Assembly (NCBI RefSeq): GCF_001427795.1
Contig: NZ_LMHJ01000001.1
Coordinates: forward strand, 1,398,356 to 1,462,355
Length of the DNA: 64,000 nt
Source of the DNA: Nocardioides sp. Root682
GTDB taxonomy: Bacteria; Actinomycetota; Actinomycetes; Propionibacteriales; Nocardioidaceae
Reading direction: 5' to 3'
Under the pieces are notes generated by a model. The model worked only from the letters and a program-made list of their open reading frames with translations. It was not told the origin of the DNA and ran no database searches. Shown piece after piece: positions 17,753 through 26,742 of this stretch. Each line of letters begins with the position of its first letter. Position 1 is the first letter of the stretch. Both the position numbers and the translations under genes were made by a program.

Positions 17753-18751
17753 TCACCGATCGCCGTCGTACGCCGCCAGGATCCGGTCGGCAGCGAGCGG
17801 CGCCGTCAGCTCTCCGGCCAGCACAGCCGCGCGAATCTCGTCCTGCACCGCCCGGACTGCCTGGCTGTGGCGGAGCCGCTGGGCGAGCTCGTCGCGCACC
17901 AGTGCCCAGGTGAAGTCCAGCTGTTGCTCGGCCCGCTTGCGCGCGAGACCATCGGTGCCGAGGTGCTCGCGGTGCAGCTGGACCTGGTCCCAGACCTCGT
18001 CGACACGGGTGCCGGTCAGGCCGGAGCAGGTGACGACGGGCGGCGCCCACTCCCCGTGCCCGCGGACCAGGCGCAGCGCGCCGGCCAGCTCGCGCGCGGC
18101 GCCGCGCGCCTCCATCTCGCGGTCGCCGTCAGCCTTGTTGACCGCGATGACGTCCGCGAGCTCGAGGATGCCCTTCTTGATGCCCTGCAGCTGGTCGCCG
18201 GTGCGGGCCAGGGTCAGGAACAGGAACGTGTCGACCATCCCGGCGACGGTCACCTCGGACTGGCCGACGCCGACGGTCTCGACCAGCACGACGTCGTACC
18301 CGGCGGACTCGAGGACCGCCATCGACTGGGTGGTCGCCCGGGCCACGCCACCCAGGGTGCCGGCCGAGGGCGACGGCCTGATGAAGGCGTTCGGGTCCGC
18401 TGCCAGCTGGGACATCCGGGTCTTGTCGCCGAGCACGGACCCACCGGTTCGCACGCTCGACGGGTCGACTGCCAGCACGCCGACCTTGTGGCCCGCTGCC
18501 GTCAGCTGGCTGCCCAGGGCCTCGATGAAGGTGGACTTCCCGACCCCCGGCACTCCGGAGATCCCCACCCGCGTCGCCGACCTGGGGTTCGCCACCGCCG
18601 AGTCGCCGGTCTCCGCCAACCGGGTCAGCAGCTCTCGGGCCGCCTCCCGGTGCCGCGGCGCCGTCGACTCGACCAACGTGATGGCCCGAGCCATCTGCGC
18701 GCGGCTACCCGAACGAATGCCCTCGAGGAGGGTCTCGACAAGCTCGGCCAC
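17753..18751 (-). CDS. meaB: methylmalonyl-CoA mutase-associated GTPase MeaB
   Basis: A 332-residue G3E-family GTPase that guards and reloads adenosylcobalamin in methylmalonyl-CoA mutase. Walker A is GVPGVGKS at 66-73, followed by DPSSVRTGGSVLGDKTRM, ETVGVGQSE, and the guanine-binding NKAD. Length is normal. It starts 7 bp after the mutB stop, so mutA-mutB-meaB is one operon. Confidence 0.93.
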   Translation of the reverse strand: MAELVETLLEGIRSGSRAQMARAITLVESTAPRHREAARELLTRLAETGDSAVANPRSATRVGISGVPGVGKSTFIEALGSQLTAAGHKVGVLAVDPSSVRTGGSVLGDKTRMSQLAADPNAFIRPSPSAGTLGGVARATTQSMAVLESAGYDVVLVETVGVGQSEVTVAGMVDTFLFLTLARTGDQLQGIKKGILELADVIAVNKADGDREMEARGAARELAGALRLVRGHGEWAPPVVTCSGLTGTRVDEVWDQVQLHREHLGTDGLARKRAEQQLDFTWALVRDELAQRLRHSQAVRAVQDEIRAAVLAGELTAPLAADRILAAYDGDR

Positions 18752-18758
18752 CGGCGCG

Positions 18759-20924
18759 TCAGTGGTCCAGGTCAGAGCGCAGCTTGGCGAGCAGGTCCAG
18801 CGCCGACTCGGCGATCACCGTGCCGGGGAGGAAGACCGCCGCGGCGCCCATCTCCTTCAGCGTGGGTACGTCGTCGGGCGGGATCACGCCACCGATGACG
18901 ACCATGATGTCGTCCCGGCCCTGCTCGGCCAGCGCGGTCTTCAGCGCCGGGAGCAGGGTGAGGTGGCCGGCCGCGAGCGAGGAGACACCGACGATGTGGA
19001 CGTCGGCGTCGATCGCCTGCTGCGCAACCTCCTCGGGCGTGGAGAACAGCGGACCCACGTCGACGTCGAAGCCCATGTCGGCAAAGGCCGACACGATGAC
19101 CTTCTGTCCGCGGTCGTGACCGTCCTGGCCCATCTTCGCGACCAGGATGCGGGGGCGGCGGCCCTCGGCCTCGGCGAACTCGTCCGTGGCGGCACGGGTC
19201 TGCGCGACCAGCGAGTCGCCGGCGCCGTCATTGGCCAGGTTGGCCTCGTCGCGATACACGCCGCTGATCGTACGGATCACGGCCTGGTGGCGACCGTAGC
19301 TCTTCTCGAGCGCGTCGGAGATCTCGCCGACGGTGGCCTTGTTGCGGGCCGCAGCAACAGCGAGCTCGAGCAGGTTGCCGTCGCCGCTGTCGGCACTGCG
19401 GGTCAGCGCGTGGAGGGCGTCCTCGACGTCGGCGCCGTTGCGCTCGGCACGCAGTCGCTCGAGCTTGGCGACCTGCTGGCGGTAGACGTCGTCGTTGTCG
19501 ACACGGAGCACGTCGAGCTTGTCCTCGACCGCCAGGCGGAACGTGTTGACGCCGATGACCTTCTGCGCGCCGGAGTCGATCCGCGCCTGGGTGCGGGCGG
19601 CGGCCTCCTCGATGCGCATCTTCGGGATGCCCTGCTCGATCGCAGCGGCCATGCCACCGGCGGCCTCGGCCTCCTGGATGTGCGCCCAGGCGCGCTCCGC
19701 GAGGTCGTGGGTGAGCTTCTCGACGTAGTACGAGCCGGCCCACGGGTCGATCGTCTGCGTCGTGCCGCTCTCCTGCTGCAGCAGCAGCTGGGTGTTGCGG
19801 GCGATGCGGGCGGAGAAGTCCGTCGGCAGCGCGATGGCCTCGTCGAGGGCGTTGGTGTGCAGCGACTGGGTGTGCCCCTGTGTCGCGGCCATCGCCTCGA
19901 TCGCCGTACGACCGACGTTGTTGAACACGTCCTGGGCGGTGAGCGACCAGCCGGAGGTCTGCGAGTGGGTCCGCAGCGACAGCGACTTCGCGTTCTGCGG
20001 GTTGAACTCGCGGACCAGGCGGCTCCACAGCGCGCGAGCCGCGCGCATCTTCGCGACCTCCATGTAGAAGTTCATGCCGATCGCCCAGAAGAACGACAGG
20101 CGCGGCGCGAACTCGTCGATGGTGAGGCCCGACTCGAGGCCGGCCCGGATGTACTCGACACCGTCGGCCAGCGTGTAGGCGAGCTCGAGGTCAGCGGTCG
20201 CCCCGGCCTCCTGCATGTGGTAGCCGGAGATCGAGATCGAGTTGTACCGCGGCATCCGCTGGCTGGTGAACGCGAAGATGTCGGAGATGATCCGCATCGA
20301 CGGGGCCGGCGGATAGATGTAGGTGTTGCGGACCATGAACTCCTTGAGGATGTCGTTCTGGATGGTCCCCGAGAGCTGCTCCGGCTTCACCCCCTGCTCC
20401 TCGGCCGCGGCGATGTAGAGCGCGAGCACCGGGAGCACCGCGCCGTTCATCGTCATCGAGACGCTCATCTGGTCCAGCGGGATGCCTTCGAAGAGCGTGC
20501 GGGTGTCGTAGATCGAGTCGATCGCCACACCAGCCATGCCGACGTCGCCACGCACCCGCGGGTGGTCCGAGTCATAGCCACGGTGGGTCGCGAGGTCGAA
20601 GGCGACCGACAGGCCCTTCTGGCCGGCCGCGAGGTTGCGGCGGTAGAAGGCGTTGGACTCCTCCGCGGTCGAGAAGCCGGCGTACTGCCGGACGGTCCAC
20701 GGCTGGGTCGTGTACATCGTGGGGTACGGGCCACGCAGGAACGGGCTCAGGCCCGGCCAGGTGTCCAGTGCGTCGAGGCCGGCGAGGTCGTCCGGTCCGT
20801 AGAACGGCTTGATGTCGATGCCCTCGGGGCTGCGCCAGGGGTCGATGCCAGGGGTGCCGTTGGCGCCGGCGGTTGCGCCGGTCGACGCGAGCGGAAGGTC
20901 CCCGAAACTCTTAGGAATGCTCAT
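18759..20924 (-). CDS. mutB: methylmalonyl-CoA mutase, large catalytic subunit
   Basis: A 721-residue adenosylcobalamin enzyme that interconverts methylmalonyl-CoA and succinyl-CoA. The C-terminal B12 domain has the ligand motif DGHDRG at 601-606, with H603 as the cobalt ligand, then the GVSSLAAGH and GGVIPPDD loops. The N-terminal TIM barrel carries [18 protein letters not shown], matching family substrate-site residues. The start overlaps the mutA stop by 4 bp. It joins propionyl-CoA catabolism to the TCA cycle genes elsewhere in this window. Confidence 0.96.
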   Translation of the reverse strand: MSIPKSFGDLPLASTGATAGANGTPGIDPWRSPEGIDIKPFYGPDDLAGLDALDTWPGLSPFLRGPYPTMYTTQPWTVRQYAGFSTAEESNAFYRRNLAAGQKGLSVAFDLATHRGYDSDHPRVRGDVGMAGVAIDSIYDTRTLFEGIPLDQMSVSMTMNGAVLPVLALYIAAAEEQGVKPEQLSGTIQNDILKEFMVRNTYIYPPAPSMRIISDIFAFTSQRMPRYNSISISGYHMQEAGATADLELAYTLADGVEYIRAGLESGLTIDEFAPRLSFFWAIGMNFYMEVAKMRAARALWSRLVREFNPQNAKSLSLRTHSQTSGWSLTAQDVFNNVGRTAIEAMAATQGHTQSLHTNALDEAIALPTDFSARIARNTQLLLQQESGTTQTIDPWAGSYYVEKLTHDLAERAWAHIQEAEAAGGMAAAIEQGIPKMRIEEAAARTQARIDSGAQKVIGVNTFRLAVEDKLDVLRVDNDDVYRQQVAKLERLRAERNGADVEDALHALTRSADSGDGNLLELAVAAARNKATVGEISDALEKSYGRHQAVIRTISGVYRDEANLANDGAGDSLVAQTRAATDEFAEAEGRRPRILVAKMGQDGHDRGQKVIVSAFADMGFDVDVGPLFSTPEEVAQQAIDADVHIVGVSSLAAGHLTLLPALKTALAEQGRDDIMVVIGGVIPPDDVPTLKEMGAAAVFLPGTVIAESALDLLAKLRSDLDH

Positions 20925-22666
20925 GCCAGCTTCTCCCTCGTGCGGTTCAGGAAGGCCAGGGCGTCGACGCCCATCGCTGCGCTGTCGTCAGCCCAGTCGG
21001 TCGCCTTCCCGGCGATGATCACGTGTACGGCGCCCGCCTCGCGCAGCGCGGCAGCGGCTGCGCTGCCCCACTCGGCGTAGGCGTCGTCGGTGCCGGCGAG
21101 GCACACGACTCCCTGCTTGTCGTACGACGCCAGGAGCTCCTCGACACCCGAGGTCGGTCCGGCCACCTCGACCGCGATGCCACCGGCGGCCAGCAGGTTG
21201 CTGACGAAGGTGGCGCGGGCGGTGTGCTGCGCGACCGTGCCGAGCGTGGCCAGGAAGACCGGGGCCGCGGCGGGCTCGTCGCGCAGGGCCTCGAAGGAGG
21301 CGCCGTACCGCCGTACGGAGGCACCGTCGTCGGACGGAGCACGCTCCGGCAGGACCTCGGCGAGGTTCGGGAACTCGGTCAGGCCGGTGATCGGGCGCTT
21401 GCGCGTGACGATCTCGGCCTCCCGGCGCGCGACGACGTCGGCGATCCGAGCGCGGAAGGCGTCCAGGCCGTCGGCCTCGAGCAACCCGAGCTCGGCCCAG
21501 GCCGCGACCGCGAGGTCATCGGTGAGCTTCTCGACGGCGTACGCGCCGCCGGCGGGGTCGGCGACCTTGGCGACGTGCGACTCGTCGATGAGCAGGTGCG
21601 ACACGTTGCGCGCGATCCGGCGACCGAACAGGTCGGGCTGGCCGACCGGCGTCTCGAAGGGCAGCACCGTGACGGCGTCGGCGCCGCCGACACCGGCCGC
21701 AAAGGCCGCGACCGTGGTGCGCAGCATGTTCACGTACGGGTCGTACTTGGTGAGCATCGGCCGGCTGGTGACGGCGTGCTGGCGCTGCTCGGCGGTGACC
21801 CCGGACAGCTCGAGCACCCGCGCCCAGAGCCGGCGTGCAGCCCGCAGCTTGGCGATCGTCGGGAACTGCTCGTCGGTCGCGGCGTAGCGGAACTCGATCA
21901 GGTCAGCGGCGACGGCGGGCTCGATGCCTGCCTCGGCCAGCGCCCGCAGGTAGGTGGTGGCGACGAAGATGCTGAAGCCGAGCTCCTGCACGTCGCTGGC
22001 GCCGAGGTCGTGCGCCGCGGTGGCGTCGACGACGATGCCGCGCACGCCGCGGTCGATCGCGAGCTTCGCGATCACGGCCAGCGCTGCGCGATGTGCCTGC
22101 ACCTCGTCGTCCGTGACGGGCGAGCCGTCGGTGACCCGCAGGGCGGTGCCGATCGGGTCGACGCCGAGGTTCGTGTCGGGGTGGAGGTTCGTGTAGGTGC
22201 CGGTCTCGAACGCGTCCAGGAACGCGGTCGCGACGGCAACGGGGTCACCGGTCGGGTCGAGCACCACCGGCGCGAGGTCGAGCAGCACCTCGTTGAGCAG
22301 GGTCTTGAGGTCGGTCTCCGGTCCGGCCTGCACCCACAGGGACGTGACGCCGCCGTCGAGGTCCACGAGCGCCTGCTCGTTGAGCGACTTCGCGTCGGGA
22401 CCGGCGATCCGGGCCCGGATGTCCCACGCGCCGGCGCGTGTCGGGCGGCCGCTGGTCTGCACGCCCTCGAGGTCGGCAGGCGTGCCGATCGGCGTGATCG
22501 CGATGCCGTCGAGCGTCTTCCGGGTCAGCTTGTCCCACACCGCGGTGTCAGGATCGGTGTCGCTGAGCTTGCGGGTCTTGCGAAGGACGGCAGCGGTGGC
22601 GGCTTCCCAATCGGCGCGCGTGTGCACGTCCTCGGGCTGCGCCAACGGCAGGGGCGTTTCAGTCAC
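20921..22666 (-). CDS. mutA: methylmalonyl-CoA mutase, small subunit
   Basis: A 581-residue non-catalytic partner of MutB. It keeps the barrel and a degenerate B12-like C-terminal domain lacking the DxHxxG cobalt-ligand motif, as expected for this subunit. Motifs such as [14 protein letters not shown] are conserved with MutB. The GTG start at 22666 gives [14 protein letters not shown]; a nearby in-frame TTG (9 bp earlier) is possible, and there is no strong SD for either. The upstream region is shared divergently with a small membrane protein gene and contains a perfect 16-bp palindrome. Confidence 0.92.
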   Translation of the reverse strand: MTETPLPLAQPEDVHTRADWEAATAAVLRKTRKLSDTDPDTAVWDKLTRKTLDGIAITPIGTPADLEGVQTSGRPTRAGAWDIRARIAGPDAKSLNEQALVDLDGGVTSLWVQAGPETDLKTLLNEVLLDLAPVVLDPTGDPVAVATAFLDAFETGTYTNLHPDTNLGVDPIGTALRVTDGSPVTDDEVQAHRAALAVIAKLAIDRGVRGIVVDATAAHDLGASDVQELGFSIFVATTYLRALAEAGIEPAVAADLIEFRYAATDEQFPTIAKLRAARRLWARVLELSGVTAEQRQHAVTSRPMLTKYDPYVNMLRTTVAAFAAGVGGADAVTVLPFETPVGQPDLFGRRIARNVSHLLIDESHVAKVADPAGGAYAVEKLTDDLAVAAWAELGLLEADGLDAFRARIADVVARREAEIVTRKRPITGLTEFPNLAEVLPERAPSDDGASVRRYGASFEALRDEPAAAPVFLATLGTVAQHTARATFVSNLLAAGGIAVEVAGPTSGVEELLASYDKQGVVCLAGTDDAYAEWGSAAAAALREAGAVHVIIAGKATDWADDSAAMGVDALAFLNRTREKLA

Positions 22667-22723
22667 GAGCGACAAGACTATCCGCGCCCGCGTTCCCGAG
22701 CCGCCAAGTGTGACCAAACTCCG

Positions 22724-22739
22724 GCTACCGGCCGGTAGC
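22724..22739. promoter_or_regulatory. perfect 16-bp palindrome in the mutA divergent region
   Basis: GCTACCGGCCGGTAGC, a perfect dyad of TetR-operator size, 7 bp upstream of the 22746 ATG and 58 bp upstream of mutA. A 14-bp relative with 12 matching positions (CTACCGACCAGTAG) lies in the sdhC promoter at 29182-29195. Confidence 0.5.
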
Positions 22740-22745
22740 GTTGGC

Positions 22746-23168
22746 ATGGTGAAGGTACGGGATCCGCAGGGCCAGACGTGGCGCGTGACGCGGCGCTGGG
22801 TGCCCTGGCGACCACGGCGCCGGTGGATGGGACCCCGGCTGTGGGTGGACGCCGCCGGCAGCGTGACCGAGTTCGTGATCGCCCTCGTCTTCGGGTTGGT
22901 CATCTTTCCGGTGCTGACCTTCGTCTTCCTGTCGGGCGGCGAGATCGTGCTGCTGGCGCTGATCGTCCCCTTCGTGGCGATCGGCCGGATCGCCTTCGGC
23001 AAGCACTGGTGGATCGAGACTCGCGAAGGCTTCAAGCCCTACTGGGAGGAGCAAGCCGGAACCTGGCGCCTGAGCGGCGAGCGGATCAGGAAGATCGCGG
23101 GCGACATCGAGCGCGGTGACCTCCCGCTGCAGAGCCTCGGCACGGACGCGTCCTCCGACGTCATCTGA
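22746..23168 (+). CDS. small membrane protein of unknown function
   Basis: A 140-residue protein starting MVKVRDPQGQTWRVTRRW, with an Arg/Trp-rich cytoplasmic N terminus, two adjacent hydrophobic segments (about 40-60 and 65-85), and a soluble C-terminal tail containing HWWIETREGFKPYWEE. I do not recognise a named family. It is divergent from mutA and followed by the glycosyltransferase gene. The ATG is the only sensible start. Confidence 0.65.
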   Translation: MVKVRDPQGQTWRVTRRWVPWRPRRRWMGPRLWVDAAGSVTEFVIALVFGLVIFPVLTFVFLSGGEIVLLALIVPFVAIGRIAFGKHWWIETREGFKPYWEEQAGTWRLSGERIRKIAGDIERGDLPLQSLGTDASSDVI

Positions 23169-23242
23169 CGGTTCACCCGACGTACACCTGACGCCTCCGT
23201 CCTGCACAGGATCACGCCACCTCGGCGGGTGAGCGTGGAGTC

Positions 23243-24295
23243 ATGAAGATCGTCCTCGCGACCGAGACCTTCTACCCCGCGGTCGACAGCACCACCACGA
23301 CGCTCAAGGCCACGGCCGACCGCCTGATCGACCGGGGCCACACGGTCCGGATCATCGCGCCGGGCCCCGGCCTGGCGAGCTACCGCGGCTGCGACGTCGT
23401 CCGGGTCCGCCCCCTCGAGCCCACCGGCGCGCAGATCCGCGACACCATCGAGGCCTTCGCGCCCGACCTGGTGCAGGTGCACTCCCCCCGTGCCATCGGG
23501 CGCAAGGCACTCAAGCACGCAGCCCGGGCCGGGGTGCCGACCATCGCCGTCGAGCAGTCCCCCGTGCTCGACCTCGCCGCGGACTACTGGCGCACCAAGG
23601 TCGCCGAGCGTGCCGACCGGGTCCTGGTCACCTCGCCGTGGATGGTCGAACGCGCCGCCGAGCTCGGCATCAACGCACACCTGTGGCTGCCCGGCGTCGA
23701 CCCCGCTGCCTTCAGCCCCGCGCTCCGCGACCAGTGGCTGCACGGCTCCTGGTCGAAGGCGAAGTCGAAGGAGGGCCGACGTGTCGTCGTCGGCTACGTC
23801 GGCGGTCTCCACAAGGCTGCCGGAGTACGACGCCTCGCGGACCTCGCCTCGGTCCCCGGCATCCGCCTCGTCGTGGTCGGCGGCGGCCCCGAGCGCGAGT
23901 GGCTGGCCCGGCGCCTGCCGGACGCCCGGTTCACCGGACCGCTCGGCGTCGGCGACCTGACGGTGGCCGTGCCGACGCTGGACCTTCTGGTGCACCCCGG
24001 CGAGCACGAGACCGACTGCCATGCGTTGCGCGAAGCGGCCTCGGCCGGCGTCCCCGTAGTCGCGCCACGGGCCGGCGGTGCGCGCCACGTGGTGTCCCAC
24101 CTGGAGACGGGCGTCCTCTACGACAACGCGGACCCGCGCGACTTCTCCCGGGCCGTCGCCGCGGTCGCCTTCGATCCGCACCGCGGGCTGCTCGGTGCTG
24201 CCGGGCGCGAGGTGGCGGGTCGTCGTACCTGGACGGACGCGGTGGACGACCTGATCCTGAGCCACCACCCCGCGAACGTCCCGGTCTCCGCCTGA
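23243..24295 (+). CDS. glycosyltransferase family 4
   Basis: A 350-residue GT-B fold enzyme expected to move a sugar from a nucleotide donor to an acceptor. The N terminus MKIVLATETFYPAVDSTTTT matches GT4 mannosyltransferase-type proteins. The donor-site region is VHPGEHETDCHALREAASAG at about 251-270, with VVAPRAGGARHVV following. There are no membrane segments; it probably works on the cytoplasmic membrane face in envelope glycolipid synthesis. Its stop is 2 bp from the convergent DUF1345 stop. Donor and acceptor cannot be told from sequence. Confidence 0.85.
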   Translation: MKIVLATETFYPAVDSTTTTLKATADRLIDRGHTVRIIAPGPGLASYRGCDVVRVRPLEPTGAQIRDTIEAFAPDLVQVHSPRAIGRKALKHAARAGVPTIAVEQSPVLDLAADYWRTKVAERADRVLVTSPWMVERAAELGINAHLWLPGVDPAAFSPALRDQWLHGSWSKAKSKEGRRVVVGYVGGLHKAAGVRRLADLASVPGIRLVVVGGGPEREWLARRLPDARFTGPLGVGDLTVAVPTLDLLVHPGEHETDCHALREAASAGVPVVAPRAGGARHVVSHLETGVLYDNADPRDFSRAVAAVAFDPHRGLLGAAGREVAGRRTWTDAVDDLILSHHPANVPVSA

Positions 24296-24297
24296 CC

Positions 24298-24951
24298 TCA
24301 GCTGGCGACGATCCCGACCACGAGATTGATCGTCGTGGCGATGATCGCCGCACCGAAGACGTACGAGAACAGGCAGTGCCGCAGCACCACCGCCCTGATC
24401 GGCGAGCTCGAGACGGCGGTGTCGGAGACCTGGTAGGTCATGCCGAGGTTGTAGCTGAAGTAGAAGAATTCCCGGAAGGCCGGCGGCTCGTGGGAGTTGA
24501 AGTCGATGCCTCCCGGCGTACCGCCGTAGTAGAGGTGCGCATAGCGGGTCGCGTACATCAGGTGCAGCGACGCCCACGCCATGAAGACTCCGGCCAGCGC
24601 CAGCGCGGCCGGACCACCACCGGCGTGATCCCCGCCCGCCAGCATGAGCATCACGATGCCTCCGAGTCCGGACAGCGCAGCGCCTCCGACGACGAGCTCG
24701 GTGGCGACGGGGCGGAGGTCTTCATGGGTTGCGTTGACCCGGGTGCTGTCGGCGTCCATCGGCCACAGGACCAGCCATCCGACGGCGACATAGGCCGTGC
24801 AGGTGATGACGATGCCCGTCAGTACGCCGACCTCGGGATCGGCGACCGCAACGACGCCGCCGGCGCCGGTCCCGGCCGCAAGAGCACCCAGCAGCCGCGG
24901 CACTGCGGTGGCCACCAGCGGCGGGCGCTTCGTGCTGGAGGTTCCCGTCAT
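24298..24951 (-). CDS. DUF1345 membrane protein
   Basis: A 217-residue integral membrane protein with about five hydrophobic segments. The DUF1345 signature [18 protein letters not shown] is at about 158-175, preceded by [10 protein letters not shown]. Function is unknown. It stands alone, convergent with the GT4 gene and divergent from the lysR gene (38 bp gap). Confidence 0.8.
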   Translation of the reverse strand: MTGTSSTKRPPLVATAVPRLLGALAAGTGAGGVVAVADPEVGVLTGIVITCTAYVAVGWLVLWPMDADSTRVNATHEDLRPVATELVVGGAALSGLGGIVMLMLAGGDHAGGGPAALALAGVFMAWASLHLMYATRYAHLYYGGTPGGIDFNSHEPPAFREFFYFSYNLGMTYQVSDTAVSSSPIRAVVLRHCLFSYVFGAAIIATTINLVVGIVAS

Positions 24952-24989
24952 GTCGTGAGCCTAGTGATGCGGTCTGGTATTGATGCCCC

Positions 24990-25892
24990 ATGCTGCTGCG
25001 CCGGTTGGAGTACCTCGCTGCGTTGTCGCGCGAGCGCCACTTCGGCCGCGCCGCCACCGAGTGTCATGTCACACAACCGGCGCTCTCGGCCGGCATCCGC
25101 AAGCTCGAGTCCGAGCTCGGCGTGCAGATCGTCCAGCGCGGCCAGCGGTTCGAAGGCTTCACCCCGGAGGGCGAGGAGGTGTTGCGCTGGGCGACGAGGA
25201 TCCTCGCCGAACGCGCCTCGCTCGACCAGACCCTCACCAGCATGCGCGGTGGCCTGGCCGGCACCCTGCGGATCGGCGCGATCCCGACGGCGCTGACCGT
25301 CTCCTCGGTGCTGACCACCCCACTGCTCGCCCAGCACCCGCTGGTGACCTTCCACCTCGAGTCGATGTCCTCGCGCGAGATCGTGACCCGGCTCAACGAC
25401 TTCGACATCGACGTCGGCATGACGTACGTCGACGGCGAGCCGCTCGGCCGGGTCAAGGTCGTCCCGCTCTACCAGGAGCGCTACCTGTTCCTCACCCCGA
25501 TCGACGGCGAGTACGGCGACCGCGACAGCCTCACCTGGGCCGAGGCCGCGACGGCCCGCCTGTGCCAGCTCACCGGCGACATGCAGAACCGGCGGATCGT
25601 CGACGGTTACCTGGCGGAGACCGGCCGCGAGGCGCGCATCGTCGTCGAGACGGACACGGTCTCCGCGCTCTACGCCCACGTCACGTCGATGGGGCTCTCG
25701 AGCGTCGTACCGCACACCTGGCTGCCAAGCCTCGGTGTGCCGGACCAGACGAAGGTCATCGCGCTCCCGCCGCCGAAGCGCTCGTTCCACGTGGGCCTCG
25801 TGCTGGCCGGCCACGGACCCGAGTCGATGCTGGCCCAGGCGCTGGTCGACGTCGCGCGGACGCGAGCCGTGAGAGCCGCCCTGCGGGCGTGA
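24990..25892 (+). CDS. LysR-family transcriptional regulator
   Basis: A 300-residue regulator with an N-terminal winged helix-turn-helix (LEYLAALSRERHFGRAATECHVTQPALSAGIRKLE, read in segments, residues 5-40) and a C-terminal periplasmic-binding-like effector domain. The start is at MLLRRLEYL. It is convergent with fdhD and near the fdh genes, so control of formate or molybdenum-linked oxidation is plausible but not shown. Confidence 0.85.
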   Translation: MLLRRLEYLAALSRERHFGRAATECHVTQPALSAGIRKLESELGVQIVQRGQRFEGFTPEGEEVLRWATRILAERASLDQTLTSMRGGLAGTLRIGAIPTALTVSSVLTTPLLAQHPLVTFHLESMSSREIVTRLNDFDIDVGMTYVDGEPLGRVKVVPLYQERYLFLTPIDGEYGDRDSLTWAEAATARLCQLTGDMQNRRIVDGYLAETGREARIVVETDTVSALYAHVTSMGLSSVVPHTWLPSLGVPDQTKVIALPPPKRSFHVGLVLAGHGPESMLAQALVDVARTRAVRAALRA

Positions 25893-25897
25893 CCAGA

Positions 25898-25930
25898 GCT
25901 GCTGGTCAGACCCGCTGGTCGACCAGCAGC
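25898..25930. terminator. candidate bidirectional terminator between lysR and fdhD
   Basis: Arms GCTGCTGGTC and GACCAGCAGC (10 bp, 13-nt loop), with an internal CTGGTCGACCAG palindrome. It lies across the 3' ends of the convergent genes and includes the last fdhD codons. There is no T-run. Confidence 0.4.
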
Positions 25931-26742
25931 CGGTCAGACCCGGAGTAGACGTTCATCGACGACCCACGCAGGAAGCCCACGAGCGTGAGGCCGTTCTCCT
26001 CGGCGAGGTCCACGGCCAGCGAGGACGGGGCCGACACCGCGGCGAGCATCGGGATCCCGGCCATCACGGCCTTCTGGACCAGCTCGAACGACGCCCGGCC
26101 GCTCACCATCAGGATCGTCTCGCGGAGCGGCAGCATCCCGTTGCGGACCGCGTGGCCGACGACCTTGTCGACCGCGTTGTGGCGGCCGACGTCCTCGCGG
26201 AGAACGATGAGCTCGCCGTCGGCCGAGAACAGGGCGGCGGCATGGAGCCCGCCCGTTCGGTCGAAGACCCGCTGGCACTCACGCAGGCGCTCGGGCAGCC
26301 TCGCCAACGCCTCCGACGTGATCCGGAGCGGATCCTCAGCGACCGACCACGTGGACGCGGTGCGGACGGCGTCGAGGCTGGCCTTGCCGCAGAGTCCACA
26401 GGACGAGGTCGTGTAGAAGTTGCGCTCGAGCGACGCGTCGAGTGCTGGCAGCGACGGGTCGAGGCCGACGTCCACCACGTTGTAGGTGTTGGTCCCATCG
26501 TCGGTGGCCCCGGCGCAGTAGCGCGCGGACAGCACGTCGGACGTCGTACGGACCACGCCTTCGCTGACGAGGAAGCCGACCGCCAGGTCGAAGTCGTCGC
26601 CGGGCGTGCGCATCGTGATCGTCAGCGCCCGGCCGCCGACGCGGATCTCCATCGGCTCCTCGGCGGCGAGCGTGTCGGGGCGCTGGTCGACGACCCCGTC
26701 CCGGATCCGCAGCACCTTCCGTCGTGTGGTCACCCGGCCCAT
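25906..26742 (-). CDS. fdhD: FdhD, sulfurtransferase for molybdenum formate dehydrogenase
   Basis: A 278-residue cytoplasmic sulfurtransferase that sulfurates the Mo-bis-MGD cofactor before insertion. The catalytic CxxC is SSCGLCGK (C115, C118). The family stretches RTPGDDFDLAVGFLVSEG and DVGRHNAVDK are present. Start and stop codons overlap with the upstream oxidoreductase gene by one base (TGATG), so production is coupled to its client. Confidence 0.95.
   Translation of the reverse strand: MGRVTTRRKVLRIRDGVVDQRPDTLAAEEPMEIRVGGRALTITMRTPGDDFDLAVGFLVSEGVVRTTSDVLSARYCAGATDDGTNTYNVVDVGLDPSLPALDASLERNFYTTSSCGLCGKASLDAVRTASTWSVAEDPLRITSEALARLPERLRECQRVFDRTGGLHAAALFSADGELIVLREDVGRHNAVDKVVGHAVRNGMLPLRETILMVSGRASFELVQKAVMAGIPMLAAVSAPSSLAVDLAEENGLTLVGFLRGSSMNVYSGSDRLLVDQRV

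Noticed and set aside
20921..22666. MutA as a second catalytic mutase
   Set aside because: It lacks the DxHxxG cobalamin ligand motif that MutB has, as expected of the small subunit.
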